DNA of 64,000 nucleotides from Brasenia schreberi (GCA_036023115.1 JAYKKT010000076.1:3596001-3660000); one strand, 5' to 3'. Shown: positions 8,895 to 19,432, counted from the stretch's first letter. Numbers and translations: made by a program. Notes: a model not told the origin generated them from the sequence alone.

Positions 8895-9537
8895 CAGCCC
8901 ACCCCCTAGGTCAAGCCAACAAGGTTGCAACCCACTCCCCTAGGTCAAGCCAACAAGGTCAAGCCCACCTTTGTTGACTTTCACTCACTCTCTCTCTTCC
9001 TTTCCCCAAGCTCCCAAATTTGCCAAACTTGCTTTCACGTGAACCCCCTTGGCCCTATTTATAGGCCAAGGGTGGTTCCTTGGATTGGGTTTGGATCCTA
9101 GGATCCAACCCAATCCAATCTTCAAATAGACTTGGATCTAGATTTTTTTGTCCAGATCCAATCCAAACTTTGCTTTTTGAGTCCTTCTTTGGTGCATGAA
9201 ACGGATGTTTTTTTAGCGGACCCCAGTTCCTCGGTGACCTGATTTTAGGCTGAGGTTTTTCCAGTCCTTTTGACCAGCCAATTTCTCACTTTCAGGACTT
9301 TCTAACGTTTGGTTTTGATCTGTCTGTTCCTATCTCAGGCTTGTTTTGGATGAGGTCAATCTTGAATTTTCCAACGGATTCTGATTTTCATTTTAACAGG
9401 CCCGACCTTTGATTTCTGACGGCTTCATCAAGGTCTTAGTTTCATTTTGTACTTTTGGAACTAAATTTTATTTTTTAAATGGACACCGGGTCCGATCCTC
9501 CGTCTTGTTTTTATCCGGATAGGCTGGTGTAGACGCG
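8895..9537 (-). repeat. E0 LTR, middle (U3 promoter) segment
   Basis: Lies between the S1 duplication copy and S3. In sense it has CCTATAAATAGGG, a strong TATA box (9055-9064), preceded by the large GGATCC palindrome. The remainder toward 9537 is AT-rich U3 sequence with no gene. Confidence 0.7.
9080..9118. repeat. Near-perfect 39-bp palindrome in E0 U3
   Basis: The left arm (9080-9098) ending TTTGGATCC and the right arm (9101-9118) starting GGATCCAACCC pair over 18 positions with one unpaired base around a TA centre. It lies about 20 bp upstream in sense of the TATA box. Shorter GGATCC/GGATTTGG palindromes hold the same place in the other LTRs. Confidence 0.8.
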
Positions 9538-9625
9538 CGAAAATTCCCCTTCTCTCACCTTTTTCAGGGCTTGGAGCGGATCCTCTCGTGCGTCTAAGGC
9601 CTATTTATGCAAACAGGGCGTGCCA

Positions 9626-9744
9626 GCTAGCTTACCTAAGCTAGCGAAGATATATTTAACACTAACTTCTAAACATGGCGACTGTGAGCAAGTGAGCTTT
9701 TGTCGTCGCAGACCTTCTTGCACCGATGCGCAAGGGTCAGTCTG
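9626..9744 (-). other. U5 covarying hairpins, S3 copy
   Basis: H1 GCTAGCTTA-CC-TAAGCTAGC (9626-9645), a perfect 9-bp stem. H2 outer CAGAC (9709) with GTCTG (9740), inner CTTGC (9717) with GCAAG (9730). Confidence 0.65.
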
Positions 9745-10149
9745 TACGCTTTGCAAAAATCGAGTTTTTGGGAGAGAGTCTACGAAGCGGTTCGAGGTGT
9801 CTAATTCGGGTCTTTTAGATGCGATTGCATGTTTTAGATCACGTGGATTTGCACGTGCCTAAGTCTTTTCTTTTATCCCTTTTCGGGCCACCTAGTTTGT
9901 GTGTTATGAACACTCCACTACATGGGCGAATTCGAGCGGGGCTTGCTTTGATGCAATATGCGTCCTACCTCGTGGTATGGCGTAGATGCAATGCAAACTC
10001 ACACTACTCCAAAGGGAAAACCCGAATGTAAAGACAACACTGAAGGGAAATAATCGAAGGGAAATAACCGAAGGGAAATGACTTGTAAAGTAAGTGCCGA
10101 AGGGAGATATGTATATAGAGTATGTATACGAGCCCTTACTCGGGTCTTG

Positions 10150-10760
10150 CAAATAAGGGCGAAGGCTCAATGTGGGTGCGTGCTTGAATTGAAAGACTTA
10201 CACACACGACATGAAATTAAACCCAAATATAAATTGCAGTATGGCCTTGACTAAGGTCTTGGGAGTAAGAGCGAAAGCTCAATGTGTGTGAGTGCTTGAA
10301 TTGAAGTACTACGCATACGACATAAATGAAACCCAAATATAACTGCAATAAGGCCTTTACTAAGGTCTTGGGAGTAAGAGCGAAAGCTCAATGTGTGTGA
10401 GTGCTTGAATTGAAGTACTACGCATACGACATAAATGAAACCCAAATATAACTGCAATAAGGCCTTTACTAAGGTCTTGGGAGTAAGAGCGAAGGCTCAA
10501 TGTGTGTGAGAGTGCTTGAATTGAAAGACTTACCCACACGACATGAAATGAAACCCAAATAGTATATGTCGGCCCTTACTTGGGTCTTTCAAATAAGAGC
10601 GAAAGCTCAATGTGTGTGAGAGTGCTTGAATTGAAAGACTTACCCACACGACATGAAATGAAACCCAAATAGTATAGGTCGGCCCTTAGTTGGGTCTTTC
10701 AAATAAGAGCGAAAGATCAATGTGTGTGAGAGTGCTTGAATTGAAAGACAACGCACCCAA
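10150..10760 (-). repeat. Tandem repeats (about 110 bp) in S3 LTR
   Basis: Six units of the form AAGAGCGAAAGCTCAATGTG...TGCTTGAATTGAAAGAC. Two subtypes alternate: one with TCTTTCAAATAAGAGC, one with GGTCTTGGGAGTAAGAGC. The GAGC/GCTC hairpin is kept in all but one unit (GATC at 10710). Confidence 0.88.
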
Positions 10761-10887
10761 CTTAAGCAAAACCCTTCAAAAATGAAAGTATATGTATATA
10801 CTTATGTATTAGGGGCTGATTAGGCCCGTGTGTGTTCAAAATCATGCACAACTAAGAGAGTGCACGTGTGTGGGTGTGCCAAGCCAC

Positions 10888-10927
10888 GTTATTACAAGCG
10901 GGGGGAGACTATGCTCCGTTATTACAA
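10888..10927 (-). promoter_or_regulatory. Candidate LTR polyadenylation block (S3)
   Basis: GTTATTACAA at 10888 and 10918, 30 bp apart, with GGAG...CTCC between them. Confidence 0.5.
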
Positions 10928-11872
10928 CCCCAAATCGAATTGAATCTCAAGCAAGTATACAACTAAAGACCGAGTTAGGCACTTACTAGTAGTTGGTCCG
11001 TAGAGGCCTTGCTTGAGCGTGGGCTTGGCCTTCGCCTTGGGCTGCAAACGGGAGCTCCGCGAGGTTGAGCGAAAAGGGGTGCTGGCCGGCTGCGAATGGG
11101 GCGCGAGATAGGCGCCTTGAAGGTGGCCGGCTACAAGCAAGGGTGTTGCCTTGATGTGGGGGATAAAAGGGGCTAGGTAAGGTCACTAGGGGGAGTGTAG
11201 TGTTAGGGGAGTATGGCACTAAGGGAAGTTTAAGGGAAGACCGAATGGGACACCTAGGGGAAAAGAGATGGCTGGCCGAATGGAAGGGATAGTCGGTTGG
11301 AGTGGCCGACTAGGGGAATGTGGTGGTGGCGGGCTGCTGGGATAGCTATGGGTGGAGTATGGGAAGGAAGCTAGCTAGGTGATCGGGCTAGGTTGTAGTG
11401 GGGGTAGTGGGTGTAAGGGAGTGCTAGGGGCAGGTCTTAGGAAGTCGGATAGGGTGGCCGGGTGTAGCTAGTGTAGTTAGGTAGTGGCGGGTAGCTAGGG
11501 TGACTAAGGCTTGGCCGAGTTGGAGTGGTGGCAGCAAGTGGCTGATATTATGGTAAGGTGGTGGTATGGTGGGTGGCTGGGAGTGGAGAGGGAGTGGAGA
11601 AGGAGCTAGGTAGAGTGTGGGGTACTAACCGGATGAAGAGGCGGGGGGTGGTTGAGGAGCAGCCGGATGTGGGGGCTCGGCTGGTTCGGTCGGGTGAAGA
11701 AGATGACGATGGAGGTGGCTTCGGCTGGGATGATGGTGGCGGTGGTGGTGCTGGTGGTGGTGGGATGTGGAGCAGGTGGAGCTTGGGGAAGCTGGGGAAG
11801 TGGAGGAAGGAGAGGACCCGGCTGGGATGGGTGAGGGGTTCTAACTAGGAAAACCCGCCCCCAAGGGGGGGG

Positions 11873-11880
11873 TTTATATA
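11873..11880 (-). promoter_or_regulatory. TATA box of S3 LTR (downstream promoter)
   Basis: Plus-strand TTTATATA, sense TATATAAA, followed in sense by the C-run and GGGCGGGTTTT stretch found after this box in the related LTRs. Confidence 0.6.
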
Positions 11881-11999
11881 GGGATGGATAGGTCGGTTAG
11901 GGCTGGGTTTGGGGTAGTGGTTAGGTGGTTTAGGTAGGGTGGTATGAAGATAAGGTGGGCTGGAAAGGGTAGGGCCAGATATTTTAAATACTAGTGGTT

Positions 12000-12290
12000 T
12001 GGGTAGATTGTGGGCTAGGGGTGGTTTAGGGGTTTAGGGCTTGGTTAGGTGGTTGGGTTCTAGGGTGAGGTTTAGTGAGCTAGGTTAGGTGATTAGGCTA
12101 GGTTTAGGGAAATTAACCTAGGTTTAGGGAAGGATTAGGGAAGTGGGTTAGGTGATTAGGTTGGGATTAGGCCGGGATTAGGGAAGTGGGTTAGGTGATT
12201 AGGCTCAGATTAGGGGTGGATTAGGGTGGAAGGCTAGGATTAGGTGTTTTTGGTTAGGTTTAGGTGAAGGAGCTCCCTTTGCATGGCCCA
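12000..12290 (-). repeat. Degenerate telomere-like tract in S3
   Basis: GGTTTAGGG, TTAGGTGATTAGG and GGATTAGGG units, including exact TTTAGGG heptamers, upstream in sense of the TATA box at 11873. Reverse-complement counterpart of the tract in S2. Confidence 0.75.
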
Positions 12291-13104
12291 TAGACCTTAA
12301 CCACCTCATGTTGGTGCAGCCCTAGGTTAGGTTTTGGCTAATTACAAGCTTAAACCCACTCAATTAGGCTAACCCACATGATTAACCCCAAACTTGACAC
12401 ACAAGTCAAGCTTAATTACAACCACACTTGATCTTATCCATCCCCACTCTCTCTCATGCCCATGATCCCACGTGAATTTCAAGTGGGCCCCACCTTCATT
12501 TATGAGAAGGTGATGTGGGCCATGGATATGGATATTGGATTGGATCTCTGGATCCAAATCCAAATCCAAGTCCACATATGGGTTTGGATTGGGATCTGGA
12601 TATATATGGTCCAGATCCGATCCAAACTGAACTCTGACTCCTTCGAGCTGTGTTCGAAACGGACGATTTGTGCGGGGTCTGACAGCATCAGCACTCCGTC
12701 TGCGTTGGGTCTTCGCCAACATGATCGTCCGCCTCCGTTTCTGCCTTCCGGAGATGACTTCAAATGACATTTTGATAATAACAGGGTCTTGGATGTTCGA
12801 GATCCTGGGGGTATGAATGTGATACAAGAGTTGTTGTGCCGGGCTCGACATGTGATCCGGTTCCGGGCTCTCTTTGACTTCGCTGGTCCTGTCTTGACTA
12901 GGCCAAGCTGCTTTGGGGTTTCAAAAACGTGTTTTAAAAGGTTTTCAAAAGCCATATTGTATATTTTTGAAATACGGAGTTCAAAACGTATGTACAAGGT
13001 TGTCTGGAAGGCTCCTGAGTTTCCAGACTCAAAATGGCCCTTTGGGGCTGCTTGTACAAAACCAAGTTTGTTTAAGAAATTCGTTGGATTTTGGGGTGTT
13101 TACA

Positions 13105-13350
13105 GTTGGGCCTCTCCTTCACTTTTGACTTGAGCTTGAGCTGGATTTTAGATCGGGTTTCACGTGTCCGTTTGAGCTGCTTTGCCATCCTTGGATTTTT
13201 TACTTTGAATTTAAAACCTTTGTTTTGAAATATTTTTCAAAAAGGTTAAAACTTCAAAGTTTTTGGGGGTTTTACAAGTTCAAAAGGCTGTGAGCTGGTT
13301 TTCAAAATTCAGGAGTTTGTTGAAAACGTTCCCATTTTGGGGTGTTTACA
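13105..13350 (-). repeat. E0 LTR terminal (U3 start) segment
   Basis: Continues the E0 LTR after S3 and ends CCATTTTGGGGTGTTTACA at 13350, the canonical LTR end of this group. AT-rich, no gene. Confidence 0.75.
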
Positions 13351-13560
13351 AAACTCACTCTCTCCAAAACTCCCTACTTGATCCGCCCCTTCTTAGTGTA
13401 GGATTGGTAAATCATTCATACGCATTCCATATGTCAAATCACACACATGCACCCACAAACCCACCAAATGTGCCCAAGGATATGGATTTTCAAGGTGCGT
13501 CGAATGTCCCGCACCAACAAAAAGAATTTCAAAATTGTAAAAACTCAAATAAATTTAAAA
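13351..13560 (+). pseudogene. Fragment of a plus-strand Tat element (gag-pol linker)
   Basis: Translation on the plus strand gives NSLLDPPLLSVG, SNHTHAPT and MDFQGASNVPHQ. The same peptides in the same order occur on the minus strand of E3 (42303-42503: NSLLEPPLLSVG, SNHTHAPT, MDFQGAPNVPHQ), upstream of its G-patch segment. So an older element of the E3 type, in opposite orientation, was the target of the E0 insertion. The match fades after about 13560. Confidence 0.75.
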
Positions 13561-14422
13561 AAAATTTGCCTTTTAGGAAATTAGCTATTTTTGACAACTT
13601 TGGGTTTTCGAATAGAAAAGGCATCAAACGAGTTTGTTTTGGCATCAAAATTTTATGAAAGCCTTAAAATGATGAAAGATTGCTTCCCTTTTTGAAAATT
13701 TCGAATTTGAACAAAATTGGATAAAAACGATGATTTTACCCTCAGCACTGGAAATACAGGATTTCGTTTCCTTAAAAGATTTATGTTGAAAAGTATGTTG
13801 AAAAATTGCCATTTGAAAAGATACGGGCCTCAAGAAGGCAAGTTGACACCTGAAAAGGTAGGTGGACGCCCAAAAAGGGAAAGTGGGCATTAAAAAGGGA
13901 AAGTGAGCTTCCTAGAAAGAAAAGTTCATACTTGGAAAGAAATCAATTTCCAGAGGGTAAGGTCGGTATCAACAAAAGAAAGGAAAGATTGATGCAAGAG
14001 CAATGGCTTCCGAAGAGAAAGGTTCTACTGTGTTGCGGTCTCACAACATGCTGTCAAAGAAAACCTTGATACGTACAAAGCACAACATGGTTCACAACTA
14101 GTTCAAGTGATGAGGATGCCTAAAGAATTTTTAGCAGCTAAGGTTGATGATAGTGATCCTACTGAAGGCACCACGGCTAAAATAGATGCATTCAGTGTTG
14201 GTCTTCAAAATAAAGTTGGTGAATACAATTGCTTGATAAGGCGGTTTCGAGATGAAGTCTTTGTGATGATCAGTACATATGCATGATGGAACTGAATCTG
14301 TTCTTACAGCTGATCGCAGCATTGGCAAAGCTGTCTAAGAGTGGCCTAGTTGTTCATCCACCGAACTAGGAAGAATCATCCACAAATCTCGGGCAGCTTA
14401 TGTTTCAAATTTGGAAGAGGAC
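13561..14422. other. No gene recognised; AT-rich spacer
   Basis: I see no domain, LTR or hallmark motif. GAAAGGAAAG-like purine runs near 13860-14030 hint at retroelement spacer. Open frames are short and lack any recognisable motif. Confidence 0.4.
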
Positions 14423-14600
14423 GATCAAGCTTATCAAGTCCATATCACATTCAAGCTTATCAAACTCAGATGAGAACAAGTGGATGATCAAGCTTATCAA
14501 GTCCAGATTACGTTCAAGCTTATCCCATCCAGATGAGATCAAGTGGAGGATCGAGCCTATCAAAACAGGAACAGAATCAAGTTCAAGCTTATCCAAACCC
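14423..14600 (+). repeat. 63-bp tandem repeat upstream of a TATA box
   Basis: GATCAAGCTTATCAAGTCCA starts at 14423 and 14486, with a diverged third unit (GATCGAGCCTATC) at 14549: a 63-bp period. Each full unit contains AAGCTTATC twice. Position just upstream of a TATA box suggests an enhancer-like U3 repeat. Confidence 0.8.
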
Positions 14601-14622
14601 ACAGCAAATAGGTATTCATGAG

Positions 14623-14634
14623 CCTATAAAAAGG
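14623..14634 (+). promoter_or_regulatory. TATA box of an unidentified promoter or LTR
   Basis: CCTATAAAAAGG inside the inverted repeat GAGCCTATAAAAAGGCTC, 25 bp after the 63-bp repeats and 55 bp before a purine-rich (GAGAGAAAAAG) leader. The order repeats-TATA-purine leader looks like an LTR of a family unrelated to the Tat elements here, but no LTR ends were found. Confidence 0.5.
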
Positions 14635-15555
14635 CTCTCCAAGGTGCTGCAAAGGGATCAACCATCAACGGCAAACATACCAATCCGTGAAGAGAGAAAA
14701 AAATGCAAGAAGAGAGAAAAAGAGAGGGAGAGAAGGAAAAGAACGGAGAAGAAGGAGAAGAGAAGGAAGCCCACCCTGCTCCACCGTCCGATGTCTGCAT
14801 CATGGGGATTCCTCAGCCATGGCTTCACATCATCTTCTTCCTCAATCCCATAGGTTTGAACCATTTTATTTATGGATGTAAACCACTAAAAACTCGAAAA
14901 TCTGCAGGTTTTGCAGAAGGTTGTACGAGGACTGAATTAAGTATCGTGTTTGTGATCAATGCTGATGCCAAGCGTGCGTGTTTATCCATTAATCTCCATG
15001 AACACGATAAAGAGAACACACCTCTATGATCTTTACGAATTTTAGGATTGGTTACAGGTTGAAAAGTGTTCCAAACAATCAAGGGAACACGTTTGAAAAT
15101 TTCTGCAATTCTAAACTTTCAAAACACATGACTGCACACACCTAAACATGGATTTGTTTCAGATGAACGACTGATCTAATTAACTCGATTTTTTGCACGT
15201 TCAATCTAGACATGTCATGAATTATCTGATAAAATTTTGAGGATTTTATGTGGTCGTTTGCCTAATTAATTAAATCTGTGAATTTGAGTAGAAACCGGAT
15301 TCTATTCTGCAGAAAATGAACATTCAGAAATAGTTGTTTGTTCTTTTGCTCATATCTCTGTAAATACTGAATGAAATTATATGAAAATTGATTCTTCAGA
15401 AAGCTAACATCTGGGGCTTTCCAACAAAATTTTTTTTACTGAATTTGCATGTTTGAGTGCAGAGATATGACCATTTTTTTGAGACTCTAAACCACAGGCA
15501 CAGAACTGTTCTGCATTTCTGAATAGTCCTTAACCACCGATTTAATTCTCAGGAT
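14635..15555 (+). other. Purine-rich leader and AT-rich sequence, no gene recognised
   Basis: 14690-14775 is almost entirely A and G on the plus strand. The rest, to the SINE fragment, has no domain. Open frames of about 100 codons at 14533-15029 are mostly Lys/Glu/Arg from the purine run. Parts near 15280-15520 resemble in style, but do not clearly match, the insert-like stretch 43560-44150 of E3. Confidence 0.35.
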
Positions 15556-15635
15556 TTACAGAAATAAAATACAACAACAACAACAACTAAGCCTTTTCCC
15601 GTACTAGACGGGGTCAGCTTACAGAAGTAAAATAC
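15556..15635 (-). mobile_element. 5'-truncated Au-like SINE with target duplication
   Basis: The body 15573-15618 reads in sense (minus) AAGCTGACCCCGTCTAG, then GGGAAAAGGCTTAG, then a (TTG)n tail. That matches the 3' end of the plant Au SINE family as I know it (GACCCC...GATAAGGCTT...TTG repeats). The duplications are TTACAGAAATAAAATAC (15556-15572) and TTACAGAAGTAAAATAC (15619-15635): 17 bp with one mismatch, as expected for LINE-dependent insertion. Only about 46 bp of a roughly 180-bp element is present. Confidence 0.75.
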
Positions 15636-15763
15636 AAAATAAAAATACTTCCTACTTCTACACATGTGTATATTGCTTCTGTAAAATTTTCAAAATTTTG
15701 TAGACTAAGAAGTATTTAAGGATCCTTTTAAAACAACTAGGACCTGAAATTTCGTGCCAAATT
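15636..15763. other. Short AT-rich gap, nothing recognised
   Basis: Between the SINE and the E3 LTR edge; no motif seen. Confidence 0.4.
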
Positions 15764-16050
15764 TGTAGACATGAATTTTTATTTCAAAATATTTTAGGAT
15801 TTGAAATTCAACTCTCGAACTATATCATGTGCATGAGCATGCCAGTTAGTTTACTTAAACTAACAAAGTTTGGTTTTCTGACTTTCGTAGGCGATTGTGG
15901 AAAAGTAAGATCTTTTCGACGTAGGCTTTCTTGAACCGATGCTCAAGGATCAGCCTAGATCCTTGAAAAATGTTTGGAATCCATTAAATTCAAAAAAAGA
16001 AAAAATCCGATTTTACAAGTTTCAAAATTCGTGGCTAAGTTCCTGATTTC
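15764..16050 (-). repeat. E3 left (3') LTR, U5-end fragment
   Basis: Begins TGTAGACATGAA and carries the U5 hairpins. About 290 bp in, the text turns into integrase C-terminal sequence, so the rest of this LTR and the PPT are deleted. Confidence 0.6.
15845..15957 (-). other. U5 covarying hairpins, E3 left copy
   Basis: H1 is GTTAGTTTA-CT-TAAACTAAC (15845-15864): two base pairs changed on both sides relative to GCTAGCTTA/TAAGCTAGC. H2: TAGGC (15922) with GCCTA (15953), inner CTTGA (15930) with TCAAG (15943). Confidence 0.65.
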
Positions 16051-16232
16051 TAAAAATTTCAGGTTCTGAAAATTGCATGATTGATTTTCAAGGTCTACTA
16101 AATTTCTACCCTCAACATCAAGTAATCAATATGCATGATCGATTTCTTTCTTGCCCTTTTTATGACATGGGGACATTCCTACTTGGGTTGTCACCTTTTT
16201 GGGCTTCTTTGGGTGGATGATGTGTATGACAT
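16051..16232 (-). pseudogene. E3 integrase C-terminus remnant
   Basis: TCTACTAAATTTCTACCCTC and the following bases align with the integrase end of E1 (48424-48540, TCTGCTAAATTCCTACCCTC). Frames are broken; S4 interrupts it. Confidence 0.6.
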
Positions 16233-17067
16233 TGTAAACACCCCGAAATCCCACGAATTTCTCAAAATCCATCTGGTTTTGTAAAAGCAGCCCCAAAGGG
16301 CCATTTTGAGTTTGGAAACCCAGGAGCCTTCCAGACAACCCTGTACATACGTTTTGAACTCTATATTTCGAAAATATACATTATAGCTTTTAAAACCTTT
16401 TAAAAACATGTTTTGAAACCCCGAAGTGGCTTGGCCCGATCAAGACAGGACCAGGAGAGCCAAGAAGAGCCTGGAACCGGAGCACCTGTCGAGCCCGGCA
16501 CAGCAACTCTTGTATCTGATTCACACGCCAGGATCTCGAACGTCCAAGACCCTGTTCTTACCAAAATAGCATTTGAAGTCATCTCCGAAAGGCAGAAACG
16601 GAGGCGGACGACTATGTTGGCGAAGACTCAACGCAGACGGAGTACTGATGCTGTCAGGCCCTGCACGAATCGTCCGTTTCGAACCCAGCTCGAAGGAGTC
16701 AGAGTTCAGTTTGGATTGAATCTGGACCATATATATCCAGATTCCAATCCAAACCCATATGTGGACTTGGATTTGGATTTGGATCCAGAGATCCAATCCA
16801 ATATCAATATCCATGGCCCACATCACCTTCTCATAAATGGAGGTGGGGCCCACTTGAGATTCACGTGGGATATTGGGCATGAGAGAGAGTGGGGGGGTGA
16901 AAAATATCAAGAGTGTTGTATTAAGCTTGACTTGTGTGTCAAGTTTGGGTTAATCATGTGGGTTAGCCTAATTGAGTGGGTTTAAGCTTGTAATTAGCTA
17001 AAACCTAACCTAGGGCTGCACCAACATGGGGTGATCAAGGTCTATGGGCCATGCTAAGGGAGCTCCT

Positions 17068-17350
17068 TCACCTAAACCTAACCCAAAATGACTAATCCTA
17101 GCCTAAACCCCTAATCCACCCCTAATCCTAGCCTAATCACCTAACCCACTTCCCTAATCCCGGCCTAATCCCAACCTAATCACCTAACCCACTTCCCTAA
17201 TCCTTCCCTAAACCTAGATTAATTTCCCTAATCCTAGCCTAAACCTAGCCTAATCACCTAACCTAGCTCACTAAACCTCACCCTAAAACCCCACCACCTA
17301 ACCTAGCCCTAAACCCCTAAACCACCCTTAGCCCACAATCTACCCAAACC
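17068..17350 (+). repeat. Degenerate telomere-like tract in S4
   Basis: CCTAATCCTAGCC, CCTAACCCACTTCC and CCCTAAACC units as in S2, upstream of the TATA box at 17466. Confidence 0.75.
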
Positions 17351-18218
17351 CCTAGTTTTAAAATATCTGGCCCAACCCTTTCCAGCCCACCTTATCTACA
17401 TACCACCCTACCTAAACCACCTAACCACTACCCTCAGCCCAGCCCTAACCGACCTACCCATCCCCTATTTAAACCCCCCTCCTTGTGGGCGGGTTTTCTA
17501 AGGGGGAGCCCTCACCTCAGCCCAGCCGACTCCACTCTCCAACTTGTCCGCCTGCTCCACCTGCTCCATCAGCTCCACCTGCACCGCCACCTTCCCTCTT
17601 CCATCCACCACCACCATCCCTAAGCCGGACGCCATCACCTCCACCCAACCGAACCAGCCAACAGCCACCTGCCCGCCTGCTTCCCACTTCATCCGCCACC
17701 TCTCCCTATTCGGTAAGTACCCCAAACTCCCTCAAAGCCCCTCTCTTCCACCTCTCCACTCTTAGCCACCCATCCTACCTTCATCTGAGCCCCTTTGCCA
17801 CCACCACTTTAACCTAGCCGAACCCAGCATAGCCCAAACTGCCGGCCACTACCTAGCCATCCTTTCCCATTCGGTTTTCCCCTAGGTGTCCCATTCGGCC
17901 TTCCTACCAGCTCACTTTCTAGGTCCAGTTTCCCTAAACTCTCAACTCCCCTAGTGACCCTAAGAACCCACTCATTCAGCCACTTTAAACCCCCTACTTG
18001 GAGGCGCCATCTACTTGCCACCGACCACCTTCGAGGCGCCTATCCCGCGCCCCACTTGCAGCCGGCCAGCACCCTTGATCACCTACCTTCGCGGAGCTCC
18101 CATTTGCAGCCCAAAGCCAAGTCCACGCCCAAGCAAGACCTCTACGGACCAGCTACTCGTAAGTGTCTAAACTCGGTCCTTAGTTGTATACTTGCTTGAG
18201 ATTCAATTTGATACGGGG

Positions 18219-18258
18219 TTGTAATAACGGAGCATAGTCTCCCCCCGCTTGTAATAAC
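18219..18258 (+). promoter_or_regulatory. Candidate LTR polyadenylation block (S4)
   Basis: TTGTAATAAC at 18219 and 18249 with GGAG/CTCC between, the same 30-bp spacing as S2. Confidence 0.5.
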
Positions 18259-18394
18259 GTGGCTTGGCACAACCACACACGTGCACTCTCTTAGTCGTGC
18301 ACGATTTTGAACACACACAGGCCTAATCAGCCCCTAATATATAAGTGTACATATACTTTCATTTTCGAAGGGTTTTTGTTTAAGTTGGGTGCGT

Positions 18395-18800
18395 TGTCTT
18401 TCAATTCAAGCACTTTCGCACACATTGAGCTTTCGCTCTTATTTGAAAGACCCAAGTAAGGGCCGACCTATACTATTTGGGTTTCATTTCATGTCGTGTG
18501 GGTAAGTCTTTCAATTCAAGCACTTTCACACACATTGAGCCTTCGCTCTTACTCCCAAGACCTTAGTAAAGGCCTTATTGCAGTTATATTTGGGTTTCAT
18601 TTATGTCGTGTGTGTAGTACTTCAATTCAAGCACTCTCACACACATTGAGCCTTCGCTCTTACTCCCAAGACCTTAGTCAAGGCCATACTGCAATTTATA
18701 TTTGGGTTTAATTTCATGTCGTGTGTGTAAGTCTTTCAATTCAAGCACGCACCCACATTGAGCCTTCGCTCTTATTTGCAAGACCCGAGTAAGGGCTCAT
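18395..18800 (+). repeat. Tandem repeats (about 110 bp) in S4 LTR
   Basis: Units starting TCTTTCAATTCAAGCAC at 18398, 18507, 18615 and 18733. Both subtypes are present (Tgaaagaccc and Cccaagacctt), each with the GAGC/GCTC hairpin. Confidence 0.85.
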
Positions 18801-19310
18801 ATACATAAGCTATATACATATCTCCCTTCGGTTATTTCCCTTCGGTTATTTCCCTTCGGCAATTTCCCTTCGGCATTGTCTTTTAAATTCGGGTTTTCCC
18901 TTTGGAGTAGCGTGAGTTTGCATTGCATCTACGCCATACCACGAGGTAGGACGCATATTGCATCGAAGCAAGCCCCGTACTCCCGCTCAAATTCGCCCCA
19001 TGTAGTGGAGTGTTCATAACACACACCTAGGTGGCCCATAAAGGGATAAAAAGAAAGACTTAGGCACGTGCAAATCCACGTGATCTAAAATCCAAAAATC
19101 GTACAAACCCGAATCAAATCGTGCAAGACTTAGGCTATTTCGATGCACGCCCATCGTGCCTAAGTAGATTAAAATTTGAAAGACTTAGGGTCGTCCAACC
19201 CTTACAAAGTCAAAATCGCCCAAATGCATGGTTTTCAAAAGGTTTTAAAACACTTCTTCATTCAAAATATTTTGAGTTAAACTTGTTTCAAAACGAAGTC
19301 TCTAAGCGTA

Positions 19311-19432
19311 CAGACTGGCCCTTGCGCATCGGTGCAAGAAGGTCTGCGACGTAAAAATCCCGCTTGCCTACAATCGCCTTTCAAAAGTCAGATTGTTTTC
19401 AAAACATACTTTGCTAGTTAAAGTAAACTAGC
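19311..19432 (+). other. U5 covarying hairpins, S4 copy
   Basis: H2 CAGAC (19311) with GTCTG (19342), inner CTTGC (19321) with GCAAG (19334). H1 GCTAGTT/AACTAGC with a 6-nt loop (19413-19432). Confidence 0.6.

Larger units (their letters stand above)
9538..13104 (-). mobile_element. S3: solo LTR (3.57 kb), Tat-like
   Basis: Starts TGTAGACGCG and ends GGTGTTTACA on the plus strand, flanked by GCTGG (9533-9537) and GTTGG (13105-13109), a 5-bp duplication with one mismatch. No internal region. Same family as S2, S5 and S6 but in minus orientation. Landmarks: TATA box TATATAAA (11873-11880), donor-like sites (ACTAAC 11624-11629; ACTTAC 10981-10986), polyadenylation-like block (10888-10927), tandem repeats and U5 hairpins (9626-9744). 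Confidence 0.88.
1..13350 (-). mobile_element. E0: truncated Tat-lineage Ty3/gypsy element, partial at left edge
   Basis: Reading leftward, the element has an LTR ending at 13350 (plus-strand GGTGTTTACA, i.e. TGTAAACACC in sense), then internal protease/linker sequence from about 933 to the window edge. Its own LTR pieces are 933-2586, 8895-9537 and 13105-13350; the gaps are solo LTRs S1 (with S2 inside) and S3. The U5 end of the LTR, the PBS and the start of gag are missing: near 933 sequence homologous to the gag-pro region of E1 (about 53330) runs straight into mid-LTR sequence, which indicates a deletion. The right duplication would be AAACT (13351-13355); the left one lies outside. Lineage is inferred from the protease segment and its similarity to E1. 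Confidence 0.8.

Noticed and set aside
12369..12851. Host gene promoter or exon between E0 and S3 pieces.
   Set aside because: Lies within S3 U3, reproduced in S6 at 37666-38124.
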